Below, in pieces: positions 17,139 to 25,800 of a stretch of DNA of 64,000 nt. The stretch is from assembly GCF_001809535.1 (NCBI RefSeq), contig NZ_KV797925.1, forward strand, positions 1 to 64,000, written 5' to 3'. The DNA is from Aerococcus sp. HMSC062A02. Its GTDB lineage: Bacteria > Bacillota > Bacilli > Lactobacillales > Aerococcaceae. The notes beneath the pieces are model-generated. The model saw nothing but the letters and a program-made list of their open reading frames with translations. It made no database searches and was not told the DNA's origin. The translations under genes and the position numbers were made by a program. How positions within the stretch are numbered: position 1 is the first letter of the stretch; each line of letters starts with the position of its first letter.

Positions 17139-18029
17139 CTAGTCAATTAAAGCCGCCGCCCCCAAGAGGCCATTGTTTTCACCCAGCGAGCTGGCAGATA
17201 TATGGTCTAGCACATGGGCTTGGTCGGGGAAGAGCATAGGCTCTAAGGCTTCCTTACAAGCCTGCAAGTAGCCAGCCTGCTCTAAAATCACCGAGCCACC
17301 AAGAACAATTTCCGCTGGATCGAGCACACAGATAATCTGATAGAGGGACCATGCCAAGACTTCTGCCCCCTCCTGGATGACCTCCTGGGCTTGCCGGTCG
17401 CCGGCTTGGGCCAGGTTAAAGATGTCAACCGTGGCTAAGTCGGGACGATCTAGGAGCTGCCGTCCCCGGTCTTGAATGCCTGTTCCTGACGCCAGGTGCT
17501 GAACTAAACACTCCGGATTCCGGTAAGAGACGGGGACTAGCGCCGTTTCCCCTGCAAAGCCGGAGCCGCGTATCATCTGACCATGAACAAAGCTCTGTGA
17601 GGAAATCCCGGTGGACACGGTTACATAGCTAAAGGTCTCTTCTGGGTCGCGCTGGGCCAGCTGGTATTCTGCTAGAGCCGCGACTGCCACATCATTATCG
17701 ATACGAATGGGCAGGTCGAAAGATTCCTCTAAACGGTCCACAATCGGAAAATTTGCCCAAGGAATCATCATTTGATAGACCGCAATCCCACGGTCTCGGT
17801 CCACCTTACCGGGAATACCTAAACCAATCCCCCGTACGCTGGCCTTCCCTGCTTCCTGGAGAGCTCTTTGGATTAATTCCTTCACGAGGTCAAACAAGTC
17901 TTCCCTCCCGAGTCCAGAAATTTTGCGATAATACTTCTTAACAATTTCTAGTTGGTCATTAACGAGCGCAACAGAAAGCTTGCTGCCGCCAATATCGACA
18001 CCAATGCGATAAGCTCCTGCCTGCGTCAT
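17139..18029 (-). CDS. ROK-family sugar kinase lacking the zinc motif
   Basis: A 296-residue ROK protein. The phosphate-binding motif is IGVDIGGSKLSVALV near the N-terminus, the catalytic Asp sits in RIDNDVAVAALAE, and an ATP-binding ILVLGG-type strand appears as EIVLGGSVI. ROK kinases phosphorylate glucose, fructose or N-acetylated hexosamines in the cytoplasm. Most carry a CxCGxxGC zinc site after the sugar-binding Glu-His; here the matching place reads NPECLVQHLASG, so the cluster is lost while the trailing LE/ASG pattern remains. No HTH domain is present, so it is a kinase and not a repressor. GGAGGAG precedes the ATG. Confidence 0.8.
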   Translation of the reverse strand: MTQAGAYRIGVDIGGSKLSVALVNDQLEIVKKYYRKISGLGREDLFDLVKELIQRALQEAGKASVRGIGLGIPGKVDRDRGIAVYQMMIPWANFPIVDRLEESFDLPIRIDNDVAVAALAEYQLAQRDPEETFSYVTVSTGISSQSFVHGQMIRGSGFAGETALVPVSYRNPECLVQHLASGTGIQDRGRQLLDRPDLATVDIFNLAQAGDRQAQEVIQEGAEVLAWSLYQIICVLDPAEIVLGGSVILEQAGYLQACKEALEPMLFPDQAHVLDHISASSLGENNGLLGAAALID

Positions 18030-18047
18030 AGATAACTCCTCCTTTTT

Positions 18048-19097
18048 CTACTTACTAGTCACTTGCCCAAAACGACGGGCGGCATCCATATAGGCATGGA
18101 TATTCTCCAAGGGACTCTCCGCCGGGACATCACAGCCAGGAGCCAGCACAAAGCGCATGGGATCTGTCCCCATGCAGGCATAGGCCGCTTCTACCGCCTG
18201 GCTAATGCTTTGAGGATCACCCTGCCAGAGCAAATCAACGGGAGCGATATTCCCTTGAACTTGCAAGTGGTCAGCCAAAATTTCCTTAGCCTTGGCTAAA
18301 TCAACCACCTGGTCCACGCTGAAAGCATCGACCCCTGTCTCTACTACATCCGCTAAAATTTTTTCCGTTTGCCCACAAATATGTAAGGCCACAAAAGATT
18401 CTTTTTGGTGGATGTAGTTCACGAGTTCTTGGGTATAGCTTTGGGCAAATTGACGGTAGACCCGCGGACTAATCAAGCTACCCGAAGCCACAGGGTCAGA
18501 AAGAGAAATATAAGTCCCTTCGAGCTGACTAAACTGGTCCACTACATCCTTTAAAATCACCAAGACCCGGCTGAGCAGGGCGTTGAGTTCATCTTTTTGC
18601 TTGCGGGTGGCCCGAAGCAATTTCTCTGGGGCAATAAGCCCAGCAGCTGCTGTAAAGGGGGCCGGCATATGGATCCGGCAGTAGACCTGGCCATCCGTTT
18701 CTTCCTGGATGATTTTCACTGCTTGGAACACTTTTTGCTGGCCAAGATCGTTGTCAAAATGAACCGCATCATAGGGTAAACAGTCGAGATCAGCCAAATC
18801 ATCCAGAGCGTAGCGGCTAACTGAAGCCGGGGCATCCTCGGCCACTTTCACTTCCGTCCCCAAAAGCTTGGTGAAATTCTTAGTAGAGTAAATCAAAGAA
18901 ACCGCATCGTGACCAAAAGTTTGGTAAGAAGCCACGAGCTTCTTAGCCAAAGCCTCAGCAGAAGCTTCAGATTCTTGGTAGGTCATGCCTACTAATTTTG
19001 CAGCAATTAGGTTGTCATAAAGAATGACTGGAGCCCGGTCAACTGCCTGGCCATTCTTAAGAGCCCGATGTCTTTCAACTGCTGTCATTTGATCCAT
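18048..19097 (-). CDS. Uroporphyrinogen decarboxylase-like methyltransferase
   Basis: A 349-residue TIM-barrel protein of the UroD/MtaA superfamily. The pattern ALHICGQTEKILADVVETG and FVLAPGCDVP near the C-terminus is typical of the MtaA/CmuA branch, which transfers methyl groups from corrinoid proteins, and differs from true haem-pathway HemE. No corrinoid protein or haem gene is nearby. It is the first gene of the glycan operon and has its own promoter 25-50 nt upstream, so a role in demethylating a sugar or similar nutrient is possible but unproven. The family call is firmer than any function. Confidence 0.65.
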   Translation of the reverse strand: MDQMTAVERHRALKNGQAVDRAPVILYDNLIAAKLVGMTYQESEASAEALAKKLVASYQTFGHDAVSLIYSTKNFTKLLGTEVKVAEDAPASVSRYALDDLADLDCLPYDAVHFDNDLGQQKVFQAVKIIQEETDGQVYCRIHMPAPFTAAAGLIAPEKLLRATRKQKDELNALLSRVLVILKDVVDQFSQLEGTYISLSDPVASGSLISPRVYRQFAQSYTQELVNYIHQKESFVALHICGQTEKILADVVETGVDAFSVDQVVDLAKAKEILADHLQVQGNIAPVDLLWQGDPQSISQAVEAAYACMGTDPMRFVLAPGCDVPAESPLENIHAYMDAARRFGQVTSK

Positions 19098-19120
19098 AAT
19101 GAAACCGCCTACCTTTTGTT

Positions 19121-19150
19121 ATGATACCTTATCTTAGCATATTTTCACAA
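19121..19150 (-). promoter_or_regulatory. Promoter of the glycan operon
   Basis: Minus strand: TTGTGA (19145-19150), 18-nt spacer, TATCAT (19121-19126), 24 nt before the ATG of the UroD-like gene. Confidence 0.55.
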
Positions 19151-19184
19151 AGCTTAACATCAAAAAAGCCCTAGTTTACTCAAG

Positions 19185-20111
19185 TTATTCAAGACTTGGT
19201 GAATAGATACGCAAAGGGAGACTCGTGCCCTGAATCAATCTTTCTCTATAAGAAACTGCTGCTGCCGACCCTGATGGCCAGAGCTGATCAAAATCAGACA
19301 TAAATAAATCTAAATCGTAGGCCACCCTTAGCAATTCCACATATACGTGATTCATTTTTTTGGAATAAATAGCATCTGGATGGGCAACTTGCCCCAAACG
19401 GATAATTAGACCCGCCGGATCCCCAGCTAAAGTCCCCATACCTGCAGATCCATTATTGATAACTAAAGTTGCCTTGCCTTCATAAATAACTTGGGAACAA
19501 GTGTGGGTACAGGCAATGACATCGATTTGATAGCTCTCCATAAAAGCTTCAAGTTCCTGTTGCCGACCTGGCTCTTGTAGGGACTCTGCTGAACACCCCC
19601 AACCTGCTAAAAACTTTTCATCCCCATGCAAGACAAGGAGACGTAAGCCATAAACTGTAAAAACTTGGACTTTACCGAGATCTTGAAAAGAATCTACTGG
19701 TATTTGAGACTCCCTCACCATTTCCTTAAGCCTTTTATGAATGGCATTTGACCGACTTACCGCTGCATCTGAAGTTGACGACGGATAAGCACATCCACAG
19801 CCAATTTCTTGGTCGCCAGTTCTCAAGAGTTCAGCTTCTACATTGCCTAGCGACCGATAGTGGCAGTTAAGCCGCTCTTCCAAATCTTGGAAAAGGTCTG
19901 GGTCACAATCGAACCAGTGAGTATCCCCATTAAAACATAGAGATACCGGCTCAGGATCCCTGACTTGCATAGCCTCAATCTCATCCAAGGCATAGGGGTT
20001 TCCATAGAGGCCGCCAATAATATAAAGTCCTTTATCGTGATCTGGAAAATCTTTTTCATAGACCTTCTCTTCTATGGCGTAATCGCTTGGACAAAGTCTT
20101 CCTGGTCTCAT
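19185..20111 (-). CDS. Metallophosphoesterase-like protein with an altered first metal motif
   Basis: A 308-residue protein with the calcineurin-like phosphoesterase scaffold. Motif II (CFNGDTHWFDCD), motif III (SLGNVE), motif IV (LVLHGDE) and motif V (ACTHTCSQ) are visible. Motif I, normally SDxHGN with two metal ligands, reads IGGLYGN here, so both ligands are replaced. This should weaken or abolish one metal site and suggests either an altered reaction or a binding role. It starts 1 nt after the stop of the symporter gene and shares its ribosome-binding GGAG, so the two products probably work together. No specific substrate can be named. Confidence 0.6.
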   Translation of the reverse strand: MRPGRLCPSDYAIEEKVYEKDFPDHDKGLYIIGGLYGNPYALDEIEAMQVRDPEPVSLCFNGDTHWFDCDPDLFQDLEERLNCHYRSLGNVEAELLRTGDQEIGCGCAYPSSTSDAAVSRSNAIHKRLKEMVRESQIPVDSFQDLGKVQVFTVYGLRLLVLHGDEKFLAGWGCSAESLQEPGRQQELEAFMESYQIDVIACTHTCSQVIYEGKATLVINNGSAGMGTLAGDPAGLIIRLGQVAHPDAIYSKKMNHVYVELLRVAYDLDLFMSDFDQLWPSGSAAAVSYRERLIQGTSLPLRIYSPSLE

Positions 20112-20112
20112 A

Positions 20113-21498
20113 TTATTCGACTCCTTTACTTTGAAATTTTTCTAAGAGTCCTGGCAAAAGATAGCCTAAAGTGCAAAGGATCAAGCCGTAAACATTGGTC
20201 CCTAAAAGCAAGGCGCTATCTCCAGCCCCAATAGCAAAGATACTTGGGACAAGCCCAAAAGTATAAAGCAAACCAATTATGATACCTATCCAAAAGCTCA
20301 GTTGGAAGCTCCACTTATTTGTTGGCACAAAACCATGAAGGCAAAAAATAGGCGCAAAGCCCATAACCATGGTGCCACTGATGGTTGTTGCACTAAGGAT
20401 GCTTGTTCCAAAAAACATGGGTAAATTCCCCAAGATTGCAAAAAGCACCATAGTCAGCATCGCAATAAATCGTGTTTTTTTCTTAGTCAAGCGAATACCC
20501 AGCAAATGAGGCACGTCAATAGCAGATAATTTCGCAATACTTGAAAGCGCAGAATCAAGAGTCGACCCCGCTGAAGACACCATAATCCCTGCCATAATAA
20601 CAAGGGCGGCAGTTCCCAGTGACTGGGCAACAGCTACTGGAATATTATCCGTTAAAGCCATCCCCTCCATCTTGGCGTAGATGCCAACAAAAGAGAAAAG
20701 CACAATCGATACGAAACCCGCTAGGCCCGCTATGATAAAAGCCTTGAGCATCTTCTTCTCATCTGAGATAAAGCCCCGGTCAGTTAAAACTGGGTCATGG
20801 AAAGGATAGCTAAAAATTTGAACAGCAGATACTAAAAGCATGTCTACTCCCCCTAGCAAAGTCCAATTCCCTGACTGAACATAATCAGTCATCGGACGAT
20901 TAGGCAGCACCAATGCAAAAACAGCCACCATAAAAATAATAAAAATGATACTTTGAATCATATCAGTTACAATCGCACTCCGCAAACCACCACGGACAGA
21001 ATAAGCTAGGGTAATTACGGAAAATATCACAGAGGCAAGTATAAAGGGAGTAGATCCCGACGCCCCAAAATAACCACCTACTACTGAGGTATTCGACCAA
21101 ATTTCATTGAATAAACGTGTAAAAATTGCCAAAGTAAAGAAAATTCCCGCCCAAGGGCCATAATTATGATTGAGAAAAGGAATAATCCCTTTTGCTCCAA
21201 ATTTTTTACGTAAACGGTAGATAACAAAACCAGCTAAGGGAATACATAGCCAATAAGTTGCGTAGGCAAAGCCTCCCACAATCCCATACTGAGCCCCTAA
21301 ATTAGCTGCATTAGTTACTGATTTAGCAAAAATCCAACTAATAAAAATGGTTGCTGTTAGTAAGGGGAGCGAAGAATCCTTACCTTCCTTATTCGTTCCT
21401 CTAAAATACCCACTGAAATCAACAAACTTTGGCGATAATAAAAACATCAAAATAGCATAAATCGTAAGAAAGGCCCATATCACTTCATTACTCGTCAT
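20113..21498 (-). CDS. Sodium:solute symporter (SSS family)
   Basis: A 461-residue membrane protein with about 12-13 hydrophobic segments and the core of the sodium:solute symporter family. Helpful stretches are the early ISWIFAKSVTNAANLGAQYG helix, YSVRGGLRSAIVTDMIQ, and the SSAGSTLDSALSSIAKLSA segment, which carries the Ser/Thr sodium ligands of this fold. Substrates in the family include sugars, proline, pantothenate, nucleosides and carboxylates; none can be chosen here. The gene has AAAAGGAG before its ATG, is separated from the selenium operon by a terminator, and is tightly coupled to the phosphoesterase-like gene. Confidence 0.8.
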   Translation of the reverse strand: MTSNEVIWAFLTIYAILMFLLSPKFVDFSGYFRGTNKEGKDSSLPLLTATIFISWIFAKSVTNAANLGAQYGIVGGFAYATYWLCIPLAGFVIYRLRKKFGAKGIIPFLNHNYGPWAGIFFTLAIFTRLFNEIWSNTSVVGGYFGASGSTPFILASVIFSVITLAYSVRGGLRSAIVTDMIQSIIFIIFMVAVFALVLPNRPMTDYVQSGNWTLLGGVDMLLVSAVQIFSYPFHDPVLTDRGFISDEKKMLKAFIIAGLAGFVSIVLFSFVGIYAKMEGMALTDNIPVAVAQSLGTAALVIMAGIMVSSAGSTLDSALSSIAKLSAIDVPHLLGIRLTKKKTRFIAMLTMVLFAILGNLPMFFGTSILSATTISGTMVMGFAPIFCLHGFVPTNKWSFQLSFWIGIIIGLLYTFGLVPSIFAIGAGDSALLLGTNVYGLILCTLGYLLPGLLEKFQSKGVE

Positions 21499-21519
21499 AA
21501 ACTTCTCCTTTTTAATTCA

Positions 21520-21548
21520 ATAAAAGCCAGAGCAGACAAACTCTGGCT
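21520..21548 (-). terminator. Terminator of the sulfur/selenium operon
   Basis: Minus strand: AGCCAGAG, 8-nt loop, CTCTGGCT, then TTTATT. It lies 16 nt after the sulfurtransferase stop and marks the operon end. Confidence 0.75.
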
Positions 21549-21563
21549 TGACTAACATTATAC

Positions 21564-22445
21564 TTATACTTCCAAGGGCTTATCTGTCTGCGTGGCCCAT
21601 TCCATCAAGGAGCCGTCATACATGGCAACCTGGTCTTGACCAAGATAATTCAGAACAGCTCGGAGCCAGCAAGCCGCAATCCCAAAACCGCAATAGGTAA
21701 TGACGCGCTTATCAGGATCGAGCACAGCAAAGTCTGCAAAGACCTGCCGCAAATCTTTTTCAGGCAAGAGCGCGCCTGTCTCAGGATCAGATAAGGACCC
21801 GAAGAAGACATTAACTGCGGATGGAATGTGTCCCACTCGGTCGTCACCGAAGCCAGCAAATTCCCCCTCGTATTGGGCCTTAGGAAGACTATCTAAGATC
21901 ACAACGCTCGGATCTTCGACGGCTGCTTCCACTTCCGTCAGATCAGCAAGCAGGTCTTCTCGACGTTGCAAGCTTAGCTGGCCCTGCTTGCTTTCAGGTA
22001 TTTCTTCTGTTAGGGCCCGACCTTCACGCTCCCACTTATTCAAGCCCCCCTCAAGGATAGCAATTTGTTTTTCGGGAAAGCCCTCATAAGCCAGCTGCCA
22101 GGCCAAGCGTGCCGCCCACATATTCGCTGTAAAATCCGCGCCGACTTGGGCTCCACTGTCATAGATAACAACCTGGCTATCTTCAGCAATCCCCAAGTCT
22201 TCCATATTTTTCACGAAAGGCTCATGGGCAGTGACTTGGAAGGGAATCGGGTCATGACTTGCTGCTTCAGCCAGTTGGTCATAGAAGACAGCCCCTGGTA
22301 AATGTTTGGCCGCATACTGGTCCTTACCAGAGCGCAAGAACTCTCCTTCTGGATCATTAAAGAAAACGGTAGCATCCACCAAAACTAAGTTTGGATCGGC
22401 TAGCTGACTCGCTAATTCTTCAGTTGATACAATATTTTTCATCAA
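21564..22445 (-). CDS. 3-mercaptopyruvate/thiosulfate sulfurtransferase (tandem rhodanese)
   Basis: A 293-residue cytoplasmic protein with two rhodanese domains (about 5-135 and 155-290), like SseA/TST. The first keeps the fold only (VVIYDSGAQVGADF lacks the Cys); the second has the active Cys in ITYCGFGIAACW. Enzymes of this type move sulfane sulfur, and in some systems selenium, through a Cys persulfide or perselenide. The N-terminal EEL...DPNLVLVDATVFF start is normal. It is the last gene of the selenium-linked operon, 7 nt after the radical SAM gene, and is the third rhodanese protein in it. Confidence 0.85.
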   Translation of the reverse strand: MMKNIVSTEELASQLADPNLVLVDATVFFNDPEGEFLRSGKDQYAAKHLPGAVFYDQLAEAASHDPIPFQVTAHEPFVKNMEDLGIAEDSQVVIYDSGAQVGADFTANMWAARLAWQLAYEGFPEKQIAILEGGLNKWEREGRALTEEIPESKQGQLSLQRREDLLADLTEVEAAVEDPSVVILDSLPKAQYEGEFAGFGDDRVGHIPSAVNVFFGSLSDPETGALLPEKDLRQVFADFAVLDPDKRVITYCGFGIAACWLRAVLNYLGQDQVAMYDGSLMEWATQTDKPLEV

Positions 22446-22452
22446 AAACCTC

Positions 22453-23415
22453 CTACGCTTCAGCCAAGGCGACTTGGGCTGGACATTCTGTCGTCAATTC
22501 GCCTCCACAAGATGAACCAAAACCAGCTGTACAGCCATAACAATAATCGCGGAAGAGGATCTCCCGTCCAAGATCTTCTTTATCAATCACATCGGTAATT
22601 GTATCTCCCGTACTAATCGGCAGGTTAGACATTTGATGGAAGTCACAATCATAGAGTTGGCCGTCGTAACCCACTGACAGCTGGGACCGGCACATCAGAT
22701 TAGGTACCGTCACGGGATTAAAGGCATTGCGAAGGATATCCATATACTCGTCATAATAGTCCATATCATTTAGGAAATCTTCAAAGTAGCCCATAGGCAG
22801 GTTGGTAATGGTATATAGATTCGTAAATTCAATGCCATACTGACCTAAGTGGTTGCGATAGTCTACCGCCAAGGCGTTTTGCTCTGGGGGTAAAGTGGCC
22901 CCTAGCGGATTATGGACGAGGTTTAAAGGTCGGTCTTTATCAATGCCATAGCCATAAGAATTCAGTTCTTGGAGGACCTTGATTAACTTCTTAAAGACCC
23001 CGCTACCGCGTACGACATCCACATTGTCTTCAGTGTAACAAGGCATCGAAATAAAAATCGTCACAGGATATTTTTGATAGAACTCACGCATTCTTTTATT
23101 CAAAAAAGTCCCATTCGTTCGGACAATCACTTCGTCCACATAGGGAGCCCCTTTCTCTGCCAGATAGGTGAAGCCTGGGTGCATAGTAGGTTCTCCCCCT
23201 GTAATATCCAGGGTCGTCACTTCATCATGGGCCTTGAGAAATTCAATGCAGGCATCCATAATCTCGGGCGACATCATTTCATTCTTCGAGTCGCGCATCA
23301 CGTGACAGTGCCGGCAACGCAGGTTACATACCTTACCAATATTCACTTGCAGAGTAGTAATTGCTGAGGTTTTCCGGTATTCAGGTTCGATCCGGTCAAT
23401 AAAATCACTTGACAT
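22453..23415 (-). CDS. Radical SAM protein, ArsS-like (rSAM/selenodomain type)
   Basis: A 320-residue radical SAM enzyme. The [4Fe-4S] site is CNLRCRHC (CxxxCxxC, residues about 31-38), followed by the SAM-binding GGEPTMHP. The C-terminal domain carries DYCYGCTAGFGSSCGGE, the Cys-rich signature of the radical SAM/SeCys family (TIGR04167, which includes arsenosugar protein ArsS). Some relatives have selenocysteine in that motif; all positions are Cys here. ArsS joins the 5'-deoxyadenosyl group of SAM to dimethylarsenic. With selenoprotein, rhodanese and glycosyltransferase genes in the same operon, a chalcogen acceptor is equally plausible. No arsenite methyltransferase gene is in the window. 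Confidence 0.8.
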   Translation of the reverse strand: MSSDFIDRIEPEYRKTSAITTLQVNIGKVCNLRCRHCHVMRDSKNEMMSPEIMDACIEFLKAHDEVTTLDITGGEPTMHPGFTYLAEKGAPYVDEVIVRTNGTFLNKRMREFYQKYPVTIFISMPCYTEDNVDVVRGSGVFKKLIKVLQELNSYGYGIDKDRPLNLVHNPLGATLPPEQNALAVDYRNHLGQYGIEFTNLYTITNLPMGYFEDFLNDMDYYDEYMDILRNAFNPVTVPNLMCRSQLSVGYDGQLYDCDFHQMSNLPISTGDTITDVIDKEDLGREILFRDYCYGCTAGFGSSCGGELTTECPAQVALAEA

Positions 23416-23427
23416 TATTTTCTCCTT

Positions 23428-24330
23428 TCATTTTTGCTGATCATCGAGGGACAACCAAGTCTGGTAGAGATGATCTTTTAGTGCCTCTTTTTTAGTAATT
23501 CTAGGTGTCGTGACCAGCGTCTGCTGGTAAGGCTTAGTCACCACATACTGGGTCGGGTCCTGGCTCGGGCAGTGAAGGCGTCCTCGAGCTAGGCCTTCTA
23601 CACTCAGCCAATATCTCTCTTGGTCTAAAGAAAAGTATTCTGGATGAACGAGGCAGGCCGCTGCCAGGCTATCCCAGTTATAGAAGCCTTTGATGCCATA
23701 CTCTAAGTCATTATCGCGAAACCAAGGCGCTGAATATTTTTGAATCATTTGGACAATAGGGCCTTCCACTCGGTCGAAAGCTGCTTCATATTGCTCCTGG
23801 GTAAAGAGCAGGTCCAAGCAATGATTGCCTGTCATGACACGGACATTATGCCCCTTGGTTAAGACTTGATAGGCAGCTTGAGGATCACAGGAGAAATTCA
23901 ATTCCAACATTTCCTGCTTGGCGAAGTTCAGGGGCGCCGTAGTGCCTCCCATCAAGCTAAAACCAGCAACTTGATCAAAGAAATCTGGATTAAGAAGAGA
24001 AGCTCCCATAAGATTCGTCAGAGATCCTGTCGCCAAGACATACAAGTCTCCTGCATATTGGGCAGCCAAATCAGCCAGAAGACGACTAGCTGGATTGAGA
24101 TAATCGCCACAAGCCTGACCGCCCTTAGCATAGGGCAGATCAAGCTGAAGCGTCTCTAGGAGATGCTGGGTATCCCGGTCCACCAGGTCGATCCCCTTAT
24201 TCCCGAACGTCGATGTCACAGCGATCAGCTCCACTTCAGGACAGCCTAATAAATAAAGCAGCGCCATCCCATCATCCACATCACGATTAGCCGTAAAAAA
24301 AGTATTGTCAAAATCAATGGCTACTTTCAT
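23428..24330 (-). CDS. Atypical nucleoside hydrolase-like protein
   Basis: A 300-residue protein of the inosine-uridine nucleoside hydrolase fold. The usual N-terminal DxDxGxDD calcium motif is split: DFDNT at residues 6-10 and DVDDG at about 17-21, with a short insertion, so ligand geometry may differ. The core TGSLTNL strand, SLMGGT and the FNWDSLAA-like YNWDSLAAAC element near the C-terminus are present. If active, it would release a base from a nucleoside. In the radical SAM operon this would fit removal of adenine from a 5'-deoxyadenosyl product. It is distinct from the standard nucleoside hydrolase at 43.5 kb. It overlaps the upstream membrane-protein gene by 17 nt. Confidence 0.65.
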   Translation of the reverse strand: MKVAIDFDNTFFTANRDVDDGMALLYLLGCPEVELIAVTSTFGNKGIDLVDRDTQHLLETLQLDLPYAKGGQACGDYLNPASRLLADLAAQYAGDLYVLATGSLTNLMGASLLNPDFFDQVAGFSLMGGTTAPLNFAKQEMLELNFSCDPQAAYQVLTKGHNVRVMTGNHCLDLLFTQEQYEAAFDRVEGPIVQMIQKYSAPWFRDNDLEYGIKGFYNWDSLAAACLVHPEYFSLDQERYWLSVEGLARGRLHCPSQDPTQYVVTKPYQQTLVTTPRITKKEALKDHLYQTWLSLDDQQK

Positions 24331-24748
24331 CGGTTAAACCCTTTCTAGACCTAGCCTTTATCCCAGCAATGATCATTTGGAAGAGGCTTAGAGCAAGTAG
24401 AAGCAAATAGTAGAGATAGTAGGTTTCCAATTGGTCGAAAGTCCAGAATAAACTATAGAACGTAAAGGCTAAAGTCAAGACTAGCCCTCCATAGGCTGAT
24501 CGCCGTTTGTAACGAAGCAGAAGTATAACGGCCACTATAAGACACAAGCTAGGCAGTATCCAGGTCCAAAAATCATGATAAAGTTCAGCTTTCCTTGAAC
24601 GATAGAGTACTGACCGCATAAAATTCAAATGATTCGCGTAAAAACCACTAACTTGCGTCATTAAAAAGAGCGCGAGAACTTGTAAGCCACGCAAACTTGC
24701 GATCACTAGCTGGACAGGCCTTGACTTAATCAAGGATTTCCACATCAT
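24314..24748 (-). CDS. Small membrane protein of unknown function
   Basis: A 144-residue protein with four probable membrane segments (residues about 15-35, 62-80, 87-107 and 108-128) and positively charged ends. I do not recognise the family. It overlaps the rhodanese lipoprotein gene upstream by 23 nt and the nucleoside hydrolase-like gene downstream by 17 nt, so it is translated within the selenium-linked operon. The overlap makes an independent function unlikely; it may anchor or assist one of the neighbouring envelope proteins. The long overlap at its 5' end leaves the exact start uncertain. Confidence 0.6.
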   Translation of the reverse strand: MMWKSLIKSRPVQLVIASLRGLQVLALFLMTQVSGFYANHLNFMRSVLYRSRKAELYHDFWTWILPSLCLIVAVILLLRYKRRSAYGGLVLTLAFTFYSLFWTFDQLETYYLYYLLLLALSLFQMIIAGIKARSRKGLTDESSH

Positions 24749-25772
24749 TTCCGCGGGGATCTCCTACTTGTACCGGGTACTTGCTTGGATTTTTTTGATG
24801 GTTTAAATTCCATTCATACCAACCCCCATCTTGGACCGAAATATCATGCCAGCCTGCTTGTTTAGCAACAAAGAAGGCTGTAGTATTACGCCAGCCTGTT
24901 CCACAATAGAATGTTACCGGTTTATCTTGACTAATTCCCCATTCTTCCCAATCAGCAAATACTGCTTGTGGCTCACGAATTGTGCCATCTTCATTGGTTA
25001 GATAGTTGACGTCAGCTGCTGTTTCGCTGGCTTTGGCCCAGACTGCTCCTTTGATCTCGCCTGCCTTGTCAATGTAGTCATAACCTGATGTTTCACCAAT
25101 AAACTCAGGCCAAGAGCGAACGGAAGCAATCACCAAGTTTGGTTGGGACTCCTTAGCTGCTAGGAGGTCATCCGACGTCTTAATATAGGCTTCGGGCCGA
25201 CCTGGATAATCCCCGCCAAAATCTTTAGCTGCGGTAACTTGAGGACTTTCCTCAGTAAGTTCATAACCTGCCTTCTCCCAGGCTGCTTTACCACCGTCAA
25301 TAATGTGCACTTCATCTACACCCAGGTAGTAAGCGGCAAAGGCCACACGGGAAGCCGCATTGACATCCTCACCATAAACAAAAAGTGGTGTATCCTTGCT
25401 TACCCCCTTAGCGAGAAAGGCTTTGACCAAGTCATCATCTGTTAAGAGATTCCAATCACTCTCTTCTGTCTCAATCTCCATCGTATCCATGAGTTGAGCA
25501 CCTGGCAGGTGGCCTTTTTTGTAGGCTGCATCACCATAACCTGCCTCTAGAATCTTGGCTGTATCCTGCTGGTCAATCTGGTCTTTAGCCCAAGCGGCAT
25601 CCACAAAAATATCCTCTTTCTTGCTTTCGCCTGCTTTGACCAGATGGGTCTCCTCTTTTGAAGGAGGGGCTGGTTGCGTTGAGTCGCTAGCTGTTGAACT
25701 TTGCCCTTGGCAAGCCCCTAAAAGAAAACTAGCTAGTCCACATACTGCTAAAATTTTTTTAGTCCAATGCAT
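24726..25772 (-). CDS. Rhodanese lipoprotein, YnjE-like
   Basis: A 348-residue extracytoplasmic sulfurtransferase. The signal peptide ends in LGAC (Cys20), then a Ser/Thr-rich linker. Two rhodanese domains follow: the first (about 55-175) has no active Cys (VYGEDVNAA), the second (about 195-340) has YCGTGWRNT. The CGTGWR active loop resembles that of E. coli YnjE, which is encoded near TVP38-type genes and selD. The protein would transfer sulfur or selenium on the outer face of the membrane. It is followed by the small membrane protein gene in the same operon. Confidence 0.8.
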   Translation of the reverse strand: MHWTKKILAVCGLASFLLGACQGQSSTASDSTQPAPPSKEETHLVKAGESKKEDIFVDAAWAKDQIDQQDTAKILEAGYGDAAYKKGHLPGAQLMDTMEIETEESDWNLLTDDDLVKAFLAKGVSKDTPLFVYGEDVNAASRVAFAAYYLGVDEVHIIDGGKAAWEKAGYELTEESPQVTAAKDFGGDYPGRPEAYIKTSDDLLAAKESQPNLVIASVRSWPEFIGETSGYDYIDKAGEIKGAVWAKASETAADVNYLTNEDGTIREPQAVFADWEEWGISQDKPVTFYCGTGWRNTTAFFVAKQAGWHDISVQDGGWYEWNLNHQKNPSKYPVQVGDPRGNDVEILD

Positions 25773-25800
25773 CTAATCTTCCTCTCTTCTTCTCAATTAC

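Noticed and set aside
22453-23415. Selenocysteine in the radical SAM C-terminal motif
   Set aside because: Some family members have Sec there, but all positions read Cys codons here and the frame has no internal UGA.
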